From positions 62,001 through 126,000 of the forward strand of contig NZ_FNJA01000008.1 in the NCBI RefSeq assembly GCF_900104385.1: DNA of 64,000 nucleotides, in the 5' to 3' direction. Numbering within the stretch: position 1 is the stretch's first letter; each line of letters opens with the position of its first letter. This DNA is from Rhodoferax sp. OV413 (GTDB lineage: Bacteria; Pseudomonadota; Gammaproteobacteria; Burkholderiales; Burkholderiaceae_C). Both the position numbers and the translations under genes were made by a program. A model generated the notes under the pieces. The model was not told the origin of the DNA. It worked only from the letters and a program-made list of their open reading frames with translations, and did not search any database. Below, piece after piece: positions 14,273 to 23,307 of this stretch.

Positions 14273-16843
14273 TTACGAGTAACGCATCCGCTGCACCTCA
14301 AAGGGACCGTCATCGACCAGGTCGTGGCGTTCACCAACCAATCGCCAAAGCCTGAACGAGCCTTCGGCGGCGGTTTTGCCGACCATGAACACCCGGCCGT
14401 AGGTGGTGTGCCTGGCCCCGGCTTTTTCTTTGTCGTACTGCTGCAGGTGCGGCCCCTTGACCTCACTAAGCGCAACGCCGTCGCCTTCCGCCCGCTCTGC
14501 AACGCCGACGACGAAGTCAGGATAGAAACCCTGGCCTTCGGCCCAGTTGAACAAGGCCACCGAAGACGACTTTTTGACCGGGTTGCGATGCCACCAAAGC
14601 ACCTGCGCGGACGTGTCCAGCATTTCGGCAAATTCAAGCTCTTGCGGGCGCAAATCTTCCGGGAAGATGCCGTAGACGTTCCGTGCTGCGGAAGCCAAGG
14701 GCATGCTGGAGGCAACCGATGGTGGAAGATGCACCGTGAGGGTCGATACCTGTTCGGCACGAAGTCGCTTGTGTGCGTCCCGAATCAGCTTGTCGTTGCG
14801 CACGAGGACCAATTCAAGCTGCCTGGTGAGTTCTTCGTCGTCGTCCGGTGGTTCATGCCCTTCGCTGACCAGCACTTCCCTGAAACGTGAGCGCAACTCG
14901 CGGAGCAATTCGCGGCGGTCCACGTCATCAAACTGGAACGCGATTTGCCGAGCCTTATTGGCGATGGCCGAAGCCGAGACGGTTGCCCAGATGTCACGGT
15001 CCGCAAGCGCCGTGGTGACGAACACGTCCGTGGTTCGTTCGGTCAATCTTGACCGGACCTTCAAGCGGTCACCGAGCACCCGAGCGAAGTCGATGTGGTG
15101 GGCTATTCGGCGCTCGAAGTCCTCGGGCAGCGGTGGCAAAACCTCCGTCACCAGCGACCTCGGGGACGAGTCTTTGAGCACATAGCTGAAACCCGACGCC
15201 TGGGCATCGAGCTTGAACGCTGTAATCAGCGCGGACTCTTCGCTGTACCCATGCGAAAGGCCGTCCGCCGACGTGTCGCTCTCCTGCCCACCCGTGCCGG
15301 TACCGGCCGGGGCCGTCAAGAACTGGAAGAGGGCTACTTGCCCGCCAGACGTGGGCCTGCTGGGCTCGACCGTGCCAGGTAAGGCTTCCGGCGCTCCCTC
15401 GCCCGCCCTGAGCAATTCCGCCACCTGGCCCACACCGCCCGCTGTGCCAGGACCGTGTGGGGCATGACTCGGCAGCAAGGACAGGGTCTGGCCAGGCTTG
15501 GCTACCTGCACCGTAGACTGGCCACCGATGATGGTGACGACTGTGGCCGGTGACGCGCTGGCAAGCTGGCCCGGCATCTGGTTGATTTGTGCTGCGGCAT
15601 GCAGCAGACCTTCCTGTGCCTCGCCGTTGGCCAGGAAAACGTAGCCGTAGTGCAGTAGGGGCGGCAACTCGTTGACGCGGCCCTGCAAGAGCCGATGCAC
15701 CCGCATGATGCGGCCAACCACCTGCACGCCGAAATTGGCATCCCGAGCGCCGCGCAGGGCGGCCAGCGTAAACGCGCGGGGCGCGTCGAAGCCGGTGGCA
15801 ATGGCCATCTTGAAAAGGATGACCTCGACTTGCGGGTCATCCGCCAAAGCCGACAAATTCGGGTCCGGCTCGTCGGACGTGTGGCTCCGAACGGCGGACT
15901 CAGGGAATCGCAATTTATTGATGAGGTAGCTCTTGGCTTTTTCCAGCATTTCCCCACCGTTGGGAACCTGGACCAGCATCAAGGGAACGAGCCCTATCCC
16001 AAGCCCAATTAGCGTTTTCTTGATTTCGCGGTGCATCACCGCTGCCTCAGAAAGGGCCACCTCTTCAAATGCCAGTAGCTGCGCGTCGTCTTGGTTCTGT
16101 GCGATGAACCTGGCCGCTTTCACGCTCTTTTTGAGTAGCTGGGCATCGACGCCCTCAGAACGGGCCACGGAGGCCCATTCTGTGGGTCCGCCGATGCGAT
16201 ACCCCGTTTGGCTGGCAAAGCGCACGGCGTCTTCGTCCCGTGGCGTTGCCGTCATCAGCAGGACGTAGTCGGGAGCAAGAACATTGGCGAAAAACTTGCC
16301 CGCTTCGGTGGCTCTTACAAAGCCATGGTGGGCCTCGTCTACGACAACGCCGATACGAAACCCGGCGTGGCGGGCCTCAACAATCAAATCATCGACAGCC
16401 AGGCCAACGTCTCCCGTCTGTCTGACGATTCGGGATTCGCGCGAGCGGGCTGCGACGGTCTGCCAGCTTAGAACGAAGACCGAACCGGGTGTAAGTTTCT
16501 CGACTTGGCGGTCAGTGTCTATATCGAGCAATGGAAGGCTGGGTGCCTGCCGTTTGAGTGACGCCTTGGACTGCGAAAGCACGCCCGTGAAGGGCGCGAA
16601 CCAGAACCACAGGATTTGGTCGTGGGGCGAAAACCGGGCCAGGAATTCGCAAGCCATAAGGGTCTTGCCGATGCCCGTGGGGGCTTGCAGCAACACGCAG
16701 GCGCCATTCTGGCGAAGCGTCTTCAACTCGCCCGCATCGGGTGTCTGCCCCAGTGCGTCGTAGCTGTTTTTGAGCGCTACGAAGCGGTCAACCAGGACAT
16801 CGACGTGCCGCTCTTGGAAGAGCATCGGAATCGTGCGGCTCAT
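14273..16843 (-). CDS. res: Type III restriction enzyme Res subunit (SF2 helicase-nuclease)
   Basis: The product is 856 residues. SF2 helicase motifs: I APTGIGKT (54-61), II DEAH (169-172), III TATP (198-201), VI-like QVVGRIMRVHR. The C-terminus carries a PD-(D/E)xK core: YPDFVVGVAERAEGDGVAL then SEVKG. Res cleaves DNA after ATP-driven interaction between unmethylated sites and works only in complex with Mod. Its ATG overlaps the mod TGA by four bases (16840-16843), so the two are translationally coupled. It is the last gene of the operon RHH-mod-res and the first gene inside attL. Confidence 0.88.
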   Translation of the reverse strand: MSRTIPMLFQERHVDVLVDRFVALKNSYDALGQTPDAGELKTLRQNGACVLLQAPTGIGKTLMACEFLARFSPHDQILWFWFAPFTGVLSQSKASLKRQAPSLPLLDIDTDRQVEKLTPGSVFVLSWQTVAARSRESRIVRQTGDVGLAVDDLIVEARHAGFRIGVVVDEAHHGFVRATEAGKFFANVLAPDYVLLMTATPRDEDAVRFASQTGYRIGGPTEWASVARSEGVDAQLLKKSVKAARFIAQNQDDAQLLAFEEVALSEAAVMHREIKKTLIGLGIGLVPLMLVQVPNGGEMLEKAKSYLINKLRFPESAVRSHTSDEPDPNLSALADDPQVEVILFKMAIATGFDAPRAFTLAALRGARDANFGVQVVGRIMRVHRLLQGRVNELPPLLHYGYVFLANGEAQEGLLHAAAQINQMPGQLASASPATVVTIIGGQSTVQVAKPGQTLSLLPSHAPHGPGTAGGVGQVAELLRAGEGAPEALPGTVEPSRPTSGGQVALFQFLTAPAGTGTGGQESDTSADGLSHGYSEESALITAFKLDAQASGFSYVLKDSSPRSLVTEVLPPLPEDFERRIAHHIDFARVLGDRLKVRSRLTERTTDVFVTTALADRDIWATVSASAIANKARQIAFQFDDVDRRELLRELRSRFREVLVSEGHEPPDDDEELTRQLELVLVRNDKLIRDAHKRLRAEQVSTLTVHLPPSVASSMPLASAARNVYGIFPEDLRPQELEFAEMLDTSAQVLWWHRNPVKKSSSVALFNWAEGQGFYPDFVVGVAERAEGDGVALSEVKGPHLQQYDKEKAGARHTTYGRVFMVGKTAAEGSFRLWRLVGERHDLVDDGPFEVQRMRYS

Positions 16844-18609
16844 GCTGGCTCCCCGTCATCGTCCGCCACACCTAGCTCATCGACCTCATCTACCGCCGTG
16901 TCGTCGGTGACTTCAACCGTCTCAGGAACCGCCCGAGCCTCGTCCTCCACCAGCGTGGGTTCATGCACCTGGGCATTGCCTTGCCGGAACGCGCGTTGCA
17001 GGTCCTGAGGGACCCCGACATAGCTCACAACGCTGCTTAGACCCGAGAGGAAGGCTTGCACCACCTGTGGTGCCCAACTCAACACCACCGTGGGTCCCTG
17101 GTGCCCTTCAAGCAGTGTCCTGAGGGCCGTCAACGTCGCGGGCTTGGTGTTGGCGCAGTACGCGGCCAGGTGATTGCCTTTCACCGAGGAAGAGAGCCCG
17201 GCTTGGACCGGCGATAACGGGTGCCCGCAGGCTTGGAGCGCGAACGTCCAGACCATCGAATCCGACAAGCCTTCTTCGAGGCGGTGCATGGGCACGGTGA
17301 CCGTCTTGACGTACGCAAAGGACCCGCCAAGCGCCGCGACAGGGCCGGTCTTTTCGGACCTATACCCCTCAATCGCCTTGCGAATACGAACGGCGCAGAC
17401 ATCGCGGCAGAGGTTCTTATCGGGGTTCTCGTCGGTGGCCTCACGGCTGGACACCATGACGAACCTACGGTGCCCACCATCCCCTTTGTTCATGCGCAAC
17501 AGCGCGTGCGCGGTCGTGCCCGAACCCGCAAAAAAGTCCAACACCAAAGCATCTTTTTCAGGGGCACATATTTGCAATACGCGCTCCATCAGCCGGGTGG
17601 GCTTCGGGGTATCGAAAGCAGTTTGGGTACCGAAAATATCCTGGATTTCCTTGCGTGCCTCATCCGTGTGCCCCACCTCTTCATGGGGCCACCAGGTCCA
17701 CGGCGTCATGCCGTCTATGTCTTCGAGAAATTGCATGCGGGAAGGCATGGCGTTGCCATCCTTGCCGAAGTAAATCAGTCCTTTTTCCGTAAGCTCATCG
17801 AACCTGGAACGAATCACCTTCCAGCAGCCACCCTCTGGCGGCACGAAAACCTTGCCAGTCTGCGGCGAGACGATTTCGTACATCTGATTGGGCCGGAACC
17901 CTTGCGCGGAAAGCGACACCGCCCGCCACTTGCCACGGACGTGGCCAGTGTCTTTGTAGACGGACTTTTGCTTGTCTCCCAGCGCCAGCCGACCGCGTCT
18001 ATTTTTGAAGCCATCGGGGTCCAGCGAATAGACAAGCAGATACTCGTGCGCATCACCAATGGCGCTGCGATTTTCCCGGCTGTACCGCTTTTGCCAAATG
18101 CAGTTGGCCACAAAGCATTTCTCGCCGAAAACCTGGTTCATGAGCAAGCCCAGGTTGAATACCTCGTTGTCGTCAATGCTGACAACAATAGAGCCGGAAT
18201 CTCTCAGAAGGGAGCGAGCCAGCACAAGCCGTTGGTAAATGAATTCAAGCCAGGTGCTGTGGCGGTATCGGTTCCGGGCGTCAAAGAAGTTGTCGTTGTA
18301 GACAAAGTCTTTGTTTCCCGTGTTGTAAGGGACATCAATGTAGATGGCATGGAACTGCCCGGCGTGCGTGGTGGCCAGGTGACGCAGAGCATCAAAATTG
18401 TCCCCCTCGATGATCAAGTTTTCCCATGGGCTGGGGCCGCAAGAGAGCGATTCGTCGAGTTCAAGACCCACAAAGTCCCGATTCAGCGCCCTGTCGGCAT
18501 CCACATTCAGACGTTCCCAGCTCAACCCGTAGCGGGCCTGAACATCGCGCCGCTTCAAGATGTCAACAAGCTGCTCTTTCGTGAGCGAAGAGTAGTCAAT
18601 GCGGCTCAA
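16840..18609 (-). CDS. mod: Type III Mod DNA methyltransferase
   Basis: The product is 589 residues. This is a beta-class amino-methyltransferase: catalytic motif IV comes first (IYIDVPYNTGN, residues 90-99) and the SAM-binding motif later (DFFAGSGT, 358-365). The usual DPPY is DVPY here (codon GTC, Val93), an uncommon variant of the target-base pocket. The intervening region and the acidic C-terminus (about 540-589) are specific to this protein. It modifies one strand of an asymmetric site and provides recognition for Res. It overlaps both neighbours by four bases. Confidence 0.88.
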   Translation of the reverse strand: MSRIDYSSLTKEQLVDILKRRDVQARYGLSWERLNVDADRALNRDFVGLELDESLSCGPSPWENLIIEGDNFDALRHLATTHAGQFHAIYIDVPYNTGNKDFVYNDNFFDARNRYRHSTWLEFIYQRLVLARSLLRDSGSIVVSIDDNEVFNLGLLMNQVFGEKCFVANCIWQKRYSRENRSAIGDAHEYLLVYSLDPDGFKNRRGRLALGDKQKSVYKDTGHVRGKWRAVSLSAQGFRPNQMYEIVSPQTGKVFVPPEGGCWKVIRSRFDELTEKGLIYFGKDGNAMPSRMQFLEDIDGMTPWTWWPHEEVGHTDEARKEIQDIFGTQTAFDTPKPTRLMERVLQICAPEKDALVLDFFAGSGTTAHALLRMNKGDGGHRRFVMVSSREATDENPDKNLCRDVCAVRIRKAIEGYRSEKTGPVAALGGSFAYVKTVTVPMHRLEEGLSDSMVWTFALQACGHPLSPVQAGLSSSVKGNHLAAYCANTKPATLTALRTLLEGHQGPTVVLSWAPQVVQAFLSGLSSVVSYVGVPQDLQRAFRQGNAQVHEPTLVEDEARAVPETVEVTDDTAVDEVDELGVADDDGEPA

Positions 18610-18812
18610 GGGTTGGCCTTTTCATCGTTACCAACTTCTGCGCGGGTGAGGTCAAGACCGTGCTGTTCGCAGTAATCAGAAATCAGTTTTTCAATGAAGT
18701 TGGTTTGCGACCTATGCTCGTGAAGAGCACCCAGCTCTAAGCCTCGCTTGTGGCGGTTAGAGAGCCGAAAACTGACAGGCAAACGTTTTTCGCTATCGTC
18801 CATCGAGTTCAC
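18606..18812 (-). CDS. Small ribbon-helix-helix-like protein leading the R-M operon
   Basis: The product is 68 residues. The core PVSFRLSNRHKRGLELGALH with TNFIEKLISDYCEQ fits a CopG/Arc RHH fold (one strand, two helices). An ATG at 18803 is also possible. It overlaps mod by four bases and heads the operon. A natural role is controlling R-M expression when the element enters a new host; that is inference. Confidence 0.65.
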   Translation of the reverse strand: MNSMDDSEKRLPVSFRLSNRHKRGLELGALHEHRSQTNFIEKLISDYCEQHGLDLTRAEVGNDEKANP

Positions 18813-18875
18813 CTATCCGAACAGAAAAGCGTATAGCATAGCGCATTACTGCCTTCGCACCCTGCGGCCAGAGGC

Positions 18876-19136
18876 CTATGTAGGGGGCTTCTCCGGCCTG
18901 CGTCGAGGTATGTCATCCATGTCGGATGCGGTGCCACAAAGAGCGGCCAGGCGCATGCCCGCTCGAACTCGGCCCTCTTTTAACGCCGCGCCGTAGCGGT
19001 CGCCGTTTTCACGGTCTAGGATGCACTCGCCGCATGCGGGGCAGAAGTCGCCCGTGATGACCAAATGCACGCCATTGGCGTCCATTTCTCGGTTGTCCCG
19101 TACAAGTTCAGTACCCCCGCAGCAAGGACATTTCAT
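18876..19136 (-). CDS. YgiT/MqsA-type zinc-ribbon protein of the element
   Basis: The product is 86 residues from ATG 19136. MKCPCCGGTELVRDN and FCPACGECILDRENGDRY give two CxxC pairs. It is related to the ribbons at 8711 and 12184 but clearly diverged. No HTH follows. The ATG overlaps the stop of the H-NS-like gene, so the two are coupled. An MqsA antitoxin role is unlikely without an HTH or toxin partner; a zinc-dependent partner or regulator is possible. Function unknown. Confidence 0.65.
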   Translation of the reverse strand: MKCPCCGGTELVRDNREMDANGVHLVITGDFCPACGECILDRENGDRYGAALKEGRVRAGMRLAALCGTASDMDDIPRRRPEKPPT

Positions 19137-19501
19137 GGCGATACGCGGTACTTTTCCATGTCGCCGCCCGCTTCTTGGATAGCCTTCACCCAAGCTGGGC
19201 GCGGGCCTTTGCCACCGCCCCAGGTGTTCCCGCTGTCGTCTTTGTATTTGACAATTGTCAGGGGGCGCTTTGTGGCCTTGCCTTTTGCGTTCGGCTTTGC
19301 TTTGGCCAATGCAGCCTCGCCAAAAAGCTCTGCGGCGGTAAAGCCGTAGTTCTCTATGTCTTTTTTTAGTTCAACGAGCTTTGGACCCCGGTTTTCTTTG
19401 CGGAAATTTGCCAGTTTTGTGTCAGCTTCTGCGAGGGCTTCCGCCGCCTTTTTCCGTGCGGCTTCCAGCTTTTCCAATTGTGTAGCGCTATCATCTGCCA
19501 T
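19133..19501 (-). CDS. H-NS-family histone-like nucleoid protein
   Basis: The product is 122 residues. The N-terminal half is a coiled coil for oligomerisation (LEKLEAARKKAAEALAEADT). The C-terminus carries the H-NS DNA-binding motif region (SGNTWGGGKGPRPAWVKAI). Plasmid- and island-borne H-NS homologues usually silence AT-rich incoming DNA, reducing the cost of carriage. It is encoded between rep and the R-M operon and overlaps the zinc-ribbon gene by four bases. Confidence 0.85.
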   Translation of the reverse strand: MADDSATQLEKLEAARKKAAEALAEADTKLANFRKENRGPKLVELKKDIENYGFTAAELFGEAALAKAKPNAKGKATKRPLTIVKYKDDSGNTWGGGKGPRPAWVKAIQEAGGDMEKYRVSP

Positions 19502-19547
19502 TGCGGCCTCCTATGTTGACGCAGCAATGTAGCACATGGGCACGTAA

Positions 19548-20861
19548 TTAGGCAAAGTTCAATTCGAGACCGGGCGCAATTGGGGCTAAAAGGGGTGCAG
19601 GCGTAGACATAGGCACAGGCATTGGAATAGCGGCAGGAAACATGTATGAATGAGTTTTAGCGCGGTACTCGGCAACTGCAAATGTATAGCGCACAAAGTG
19701 CCGGGCCGTTAATGCTTCCGTTGCTTTGGGGGCCGCTTTTAGAGCGTCGACAAGGCGGTATGCACTCTTTTTCTTAATGAGTTCAATGTCTGCCTTGATT
19801 GTCTCGTCGCACATGCGAAGTGCCATACGCTGTACGCTGCCGGGGCGGGTCGCTTCATTCCTTCCAGCGCGCAAAAGAAATGCAAGGCCCGCACGCTCGC
19901 TATTTGGGGATGTGGCGACCATGTGATGCGATTGTGGGTACTCGATAAGCTGCACGGGTGCAGAGTCGTTCATAGACGTAATTGCGGGGTTTTTCCAATC
20001 ACTCGGGCATGGAATGCCAAGCTTGCTTGCCAATTGGCCCACGTTCCAGCGGTCGCGGCCTTGAATTGCTTTCGCTGCGCGAATCCAGTCTTGTCCCGCT
20101 TGCTTGTCGCCGCGTGCGCTTTTATCCAAGAGCTTAAATAGGGTTACAAGGTCACTCTTGCTGTTGGTCTTTGTGTCGTGGGCCGCAAGTTCTTTTGCAA
20201 TGTAATGTGGGTCAAAATCCCCATCTTTCTTAATGTCCACACCTCGCTTGGAGCAATGCAACCCAAATTTACGTAAGGATTTTTTCCATTTCGCCAGGGC
20301 GACAACTTCAAGCGCGGCGATGTCTGCACCGGGCCGGTACGTAAAAAGGTCATGGGGGTGAAGGTGCAGACCGTTGGAGCCCACCGGCGTTTCAATTGCT
20401 CTAATGCGGCCAATACTACCCACCGCCTTCATATCGCGCTGCATATCAATACCAAATGCTGCCAGTGCAAGGTAAAAGTTGGCTACGAAATCTGACCAAT
20501 TGGACTCGCGTTTATGGTGGGCTGTAAGTGTCATCAGCCCGATGGCCAAACCACGATTTTTGACTTCGGGCACAAACATGGATGTAATCCAGTTGCGCAT
20601 ATGTGCTGCTTTCACGCCAGAGCAATATGCGCAAAGATGAGCATTTCCACATTTTGCAACATCGTGCATTTTTGCGGAAAAACCATCTTGGGTGGGTGTT
20701 ACGGCGATATACGCAGTGTTGGGGTTGCTGCTGTTGTGCGCTTTGGCACGGCGGCAGAGTTTTAAGCCGTCGCCCAAAATGTTCGCGCGGGTCAAACGAT
20801 AGTCTTGGGTCAACAAGCGGGCCGCTTGGTGCTGTTGAATAGAAGTTGCATTGAATTTCAT
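19548..20861 (-). CDS. Rolling-circle replication initiator protein (Rep_1-like)
   Basis: The product is 437 residues from ATG 20861, with AGGA about eight bases upstream (a TTG at 20885 adds eight). A Cys-rich segment CGNAHLCAYCSGVK (71-84) is followed by motif 1 GLMTLTAHH (108-116), an HUH-like cluster LHLHPHDL (165-172) and a motif 3 Tyr in HYIAKELA. This is the order seen in plasmid Rep_1 initiators. It nicks a double-strand origin and stays covalently bound. In this element it probably lets the excised circle replicate. The HUH spacing is slightly unusual. Confidence 0.82.
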   Translation of the reverse strand: MKFNATSIQQHQAARLLTQDYRLTRANILGDGLKLCRRAKAHNSSNPNTAYIAVTPTQDGFSAKMHDVAKCGNAHLCAYCSGVKAAHMRNWITSMFVPEVKNRGLAIGLMTLTAHHKRESNWSDFVANFYLALAAFGIDMQRDMKAVGSIGRIRAIETPVGSNGLHLHPHDLFTYRPGADIAALEVVALAKWKKSLRKFGLHCSKRGVDIKKDGDFDPHYIAKELAAHDTKTNSKSDLVTLFKLLDKSARGDKQAGQDWIRAAKAIQGRDRWNVGQLASKLGIPCPSDWKNPAITSMNDSAPVQLIEYPQSHHMVATSPNSERAGLAFLLRAGRNEATRPGSVQRMALRMCDETIKADIELIKKKSAYRLVDALKAAPKATEALTARHFVRYTFAVAEYRAKTHSYMFPAAIPMPVPMSTPAPLLAPIAPGLELNFA

Positions 20862-20998
20862 GGGTTGGTTCCTGTTCAGTTGCAAAACCGAAAGAAACTT
20901 TTACCCGTATGCTCTTACATGTTCACTTGACTAAATAGCCGCAATAGCTACAATAGATATGTAAGAGGTTGATGCGTAGTTGGTTTACCGTCAGCCTT

Positions 20999-21029
20999 GA
21001 GCAAAGCAGGTTGGTATCCTGCTTTGCTC
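20999..21029. repeat. Perfect hairpin upstream of rep (candidate origin element 1)
   Basis: 12-bp arms GAGCAAAGCAGG / CCTGCTTTGCTC around a 7-nt loop TTGGTAT, about 140 bases upstream of the rep start. A hairpin exposing single-stranded DNA in this position suits a rolling-circle double-strand origin. No nick motif could be proven. Confidence 0.5.
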
Positions 21030-21135
21030 CAATTAAATTACCTGACAAGGGTAAGGAAGTCAAGACATGCCGGGGCATCTGCAAAGATGCTTCGGCTTTT
21101 CTTTTGGGGCAGCACACCGCCACGATTTGGCGACT

Positions 21136-21229
21136 CCGACATACGCAATCCCGGCCATGCCGGGATTGCTCTACGCGGAACCGGGTCGCTCGCTCCTTCG
21201 TCGCTCTCTCGTAGGTTCCACTATGTCGG
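21136..21229. repeat. Nested inverted repeat upstream of rep (candidate origin element 2)
   Basis: The outer arms are CCGACATA (21136-21143) and TATGTCGG (21222-21229). Inside is an 11-bp perfect hairpin GCAATCCCGGC / GCCGGGATTGC with loop CAT (21145-21169). The folded structure resembles single-strand origins of rolling-circle plasmids. The surrounding 20862-21719 gap (858 bp) contains no convincing gene. Confidence 0.5.
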
Positions 21230-21494
21230 CATCGCCGAATCGGCTTCCATATTTTGCGCATTTATGCACTTTTGGGCATGGAGCTGCACGCCTGTTGGGC
21301 GGCCTTAGCAGGCCGCCCTTCCCTAGCCTTTGGATTTATATAGTTTATAGAAATCCCTCCATGCTTTTATTGTATAAAAAAGAGCAAAACCTGCATGCCT
21401 ATTGGGCTGGCGGGGTGCGGGGTATGTCTCTTTGTATGGCTAATACAATTATTCCCTAGCCCCTGACCCATCCCCGGCCACCTTCGGTGTGCCG

Positions 21495-21534
21495 ACCCTT
21501 CCTATCCCCGCGCAAGCGCGGAGACCGGAAGGGT
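21495..21534. repeat. Long interrupted hairpin between rep and mob
   Basis: Outer arms ACCCTTCC / GGAAGGGT enclose an inner stem CCGCGC / GCGCGG with loop AA. It has no T run on either side. It lies downstream of mobA on the minus strand and could be a terminator-like or replication structure. Confidence 0.4.
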
Positions 21535-21719
21535 GGTGGAGTGATACCACAATGATATATAGAGGATCAACGCATTGTCTTGGGGTATGGGGCTGGCCCC
21601 ATGAGAGCGAAGCGGAAGCAACAGGGCTATAACGACCCGCAAAGGCCTTTGACGCGGTACAGGGCACAAACACCTCACCACAGCTATTTCGCGTCTTGGA
21701 AAGCAGGTTTTGGCCGTCC

Positions 21720-23258
21720 TTACATGCCCATGCCGCCGCTGCTGTATTCGGTAGCGGAGGCTCGCTCACGTCGCACCGCGTTTTCACGGTCGGACTCGGC
21801 CAAATAGGCCGACCAGTCGAATTGCCCCGCCTGTTCGCGTTCCCGTTCGCGTTGGGCCTGGGCCATTAGCTCCCATTCGCGTTCTTGCTGCTGGGCGTAT
21901 TCCAGTTCTTGGGCATCCACTTTCGCGTTGTGCTCGAAAGTTTCGTTGTAGACGTTATTGAGACGCAGGCGTTCGGGGTTCTTTAAGTACTTATTCAGTA
22001 CGACTGCCTTTTTCCTGCACTCCTCCATGCCATCATTGGCGCTCTGCAATTTCTCCGAGTGCTCTGCCAACTCCACCTTTGAATGCGCTTTCAATCCACC
22101 AAAAAACCCATATGCAGGTGTTGGCGGGTTTGCCGCTAACTCTTTTTGCATTTCTTCCCATGCAACAAATTGCTGCCGCAACGTCTGCTTTGAGAAAAGC
22201 GCTTTTTCCATTTGCTCTTTTGCTTTGATGGCATTTTCAGGCATTTCGATTCGATGCAGGCGTTTTGCCTCGAACTCTTCCGTCTCTTTTCGGCGCTGAA
22301 TAATCCTGGGCTCTTCTTCGATTAGTGCGAGAAATAGCGATTCGTTGGTTGCTGCTTCATCCACATATTCGGCCATCTCGGGACACCCGCGCAATCGCTC
22401 CAAAACCTGTTCGCGTGTTGGTGCTACCACAGTTTCATCAAACGAGTTGTCGCGGACTGGGGTGGCATTTTGGCTCGATTCGGCAATTGTGGCCTGCGCC
22501 GTCAACTCCCCGAGTTTGGCGGCGTTGGATTTGACGTTAGCGCTGATTCTTTCCAATTCAATGCGCGCTTGCCCAACATCTTCCCGGTTGGCATCAATGA
22601 GTGCCTGCTGGTTCTTGCCATGCGCAATTGAAATGTGCGTCGTTGGAATGTGGTCATCCAGAACGTCGGCAAATTTTCCGGCATAGACATACCAATCATC
22701 GCCCTGCTCTATTGCCTGGGCGTTAACAATTTCACAAACGGCCTCGCGTAGTTTTTTAACTTCGCCCGTTTTAGCATCATCGAGAATTCGGGTTTTTTTT
22801 CCAAATACGCCATTGGCATCAACCGTGCGCGTGGTAAACAAAATGTGTACGTGTTCATTGTTGTTATCTTTGCTCGCTCTATGAATAGAAGCCAACACCG
22901 CTACACCATATCGAGCTCGTAGCATTTCACCCAAACCGCGCACGCATTTAGCGCGCTCCGCATCCGACCATGCCGACGGCAAGGGGACCATTAGCTCACG
23001 CGCAACCGTGGAATTGGCCCGTGTTTCCGATTTTTCTGCATCATTCCATAGTTTCCCAATATCGTCGTTGGGAATGCCGATGCAAATATTGCTCGCCAGC
23101 CCATGCTTGCCTTTTGGCGTGTAATCGGTAGTGATGCCTAAACGCTCGTCCGTTAGCTTTACGCAAGCGCGGTATGCAGCGGCCAGGACGGAGCTACGAC
23201 CCGATGAGCGCGAAATGGTTTGGAGCGAAGGCGTAAACCATGTAGCTAGGTTAGGCAT
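21720..23258 (-). CDS. MobA/MobL-type (MobQ) relaxase
   Basis: The product is 512 residues from ATG 23258 (GGGGAG ribosome site); an upstream in-frame extension to 23309 runs into oriT. Relaxase motifs: RSSVLAAAYRACVKLTDERL and TTDYTPKGKHGL near the N-terminus, then NNEHVHILFTTRTV, the metal-binding His motif. The C-terminal half is a long charged coiled coil without an obvious primase or helicase domain. It nicks oriT and pilots the strand through a helper conjugation apparatus. It is transcribed away from the oriT region, divergent from the small accessory gene. Confidence 0.88.
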   Translation of the reverse strand: MPNLATWFTPSLQTISRSSGRSSVLAAAYRACVKLTDERLGITTDYTPKGKHGLASNICIGIPNDDIGKLWNDAEKSETRANSTVARELMVPLPSAWSDAERAKCVRGLGEMLRARYGVAVLASIHRASKDNNNEHVHILFTTRTVDANGVFGKKTRILDDAKTGEVKKLREAVCEIVNAQAIEQGDDWYVYAGKFADVLDDHIPTTHISIAHGKNQQALIDANREDVGQARIELERISANVKSNAAKLGELTAQATIAESSQNATPVRDNSFDETVVAPTREQVLERLRGCPEMAEYVDEAATNESLFLALIEEEPRIIQRRKETEEFEAKRLHRIEMPENAIKAKEQMEKALFSKQTLRQQFVAWEEMQKELAANPPTPAYGFFGGLKAHSKVELAEHSEKLQSANDGMEECRKKAVVLNKYLKNPERLRLNNVYNETFEHNAKVDAQELEYAQQQEREWELMAQAQREREREQAGQFDWSAYLAESDRENAVRRERASATEYSSGGMGM

Positions 23259-23307
23259 GGCCAATTGCTCCCCGATTGCGAAGCAATGCCCCCGGCAGGG
23301 CGAACGC

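Noticed and set aside
17221-18675. 484-codon plus-strand open frame
   Set aside because: Antisense to mod; the methyltransferase motifs on the other strand decide the coding strand.
21067-21459. 130-codon plus-strand open frame in the rep-mob gap
   Set aside because: It runs through the inverted repeats, has no ribosome site and no protein-like composition.
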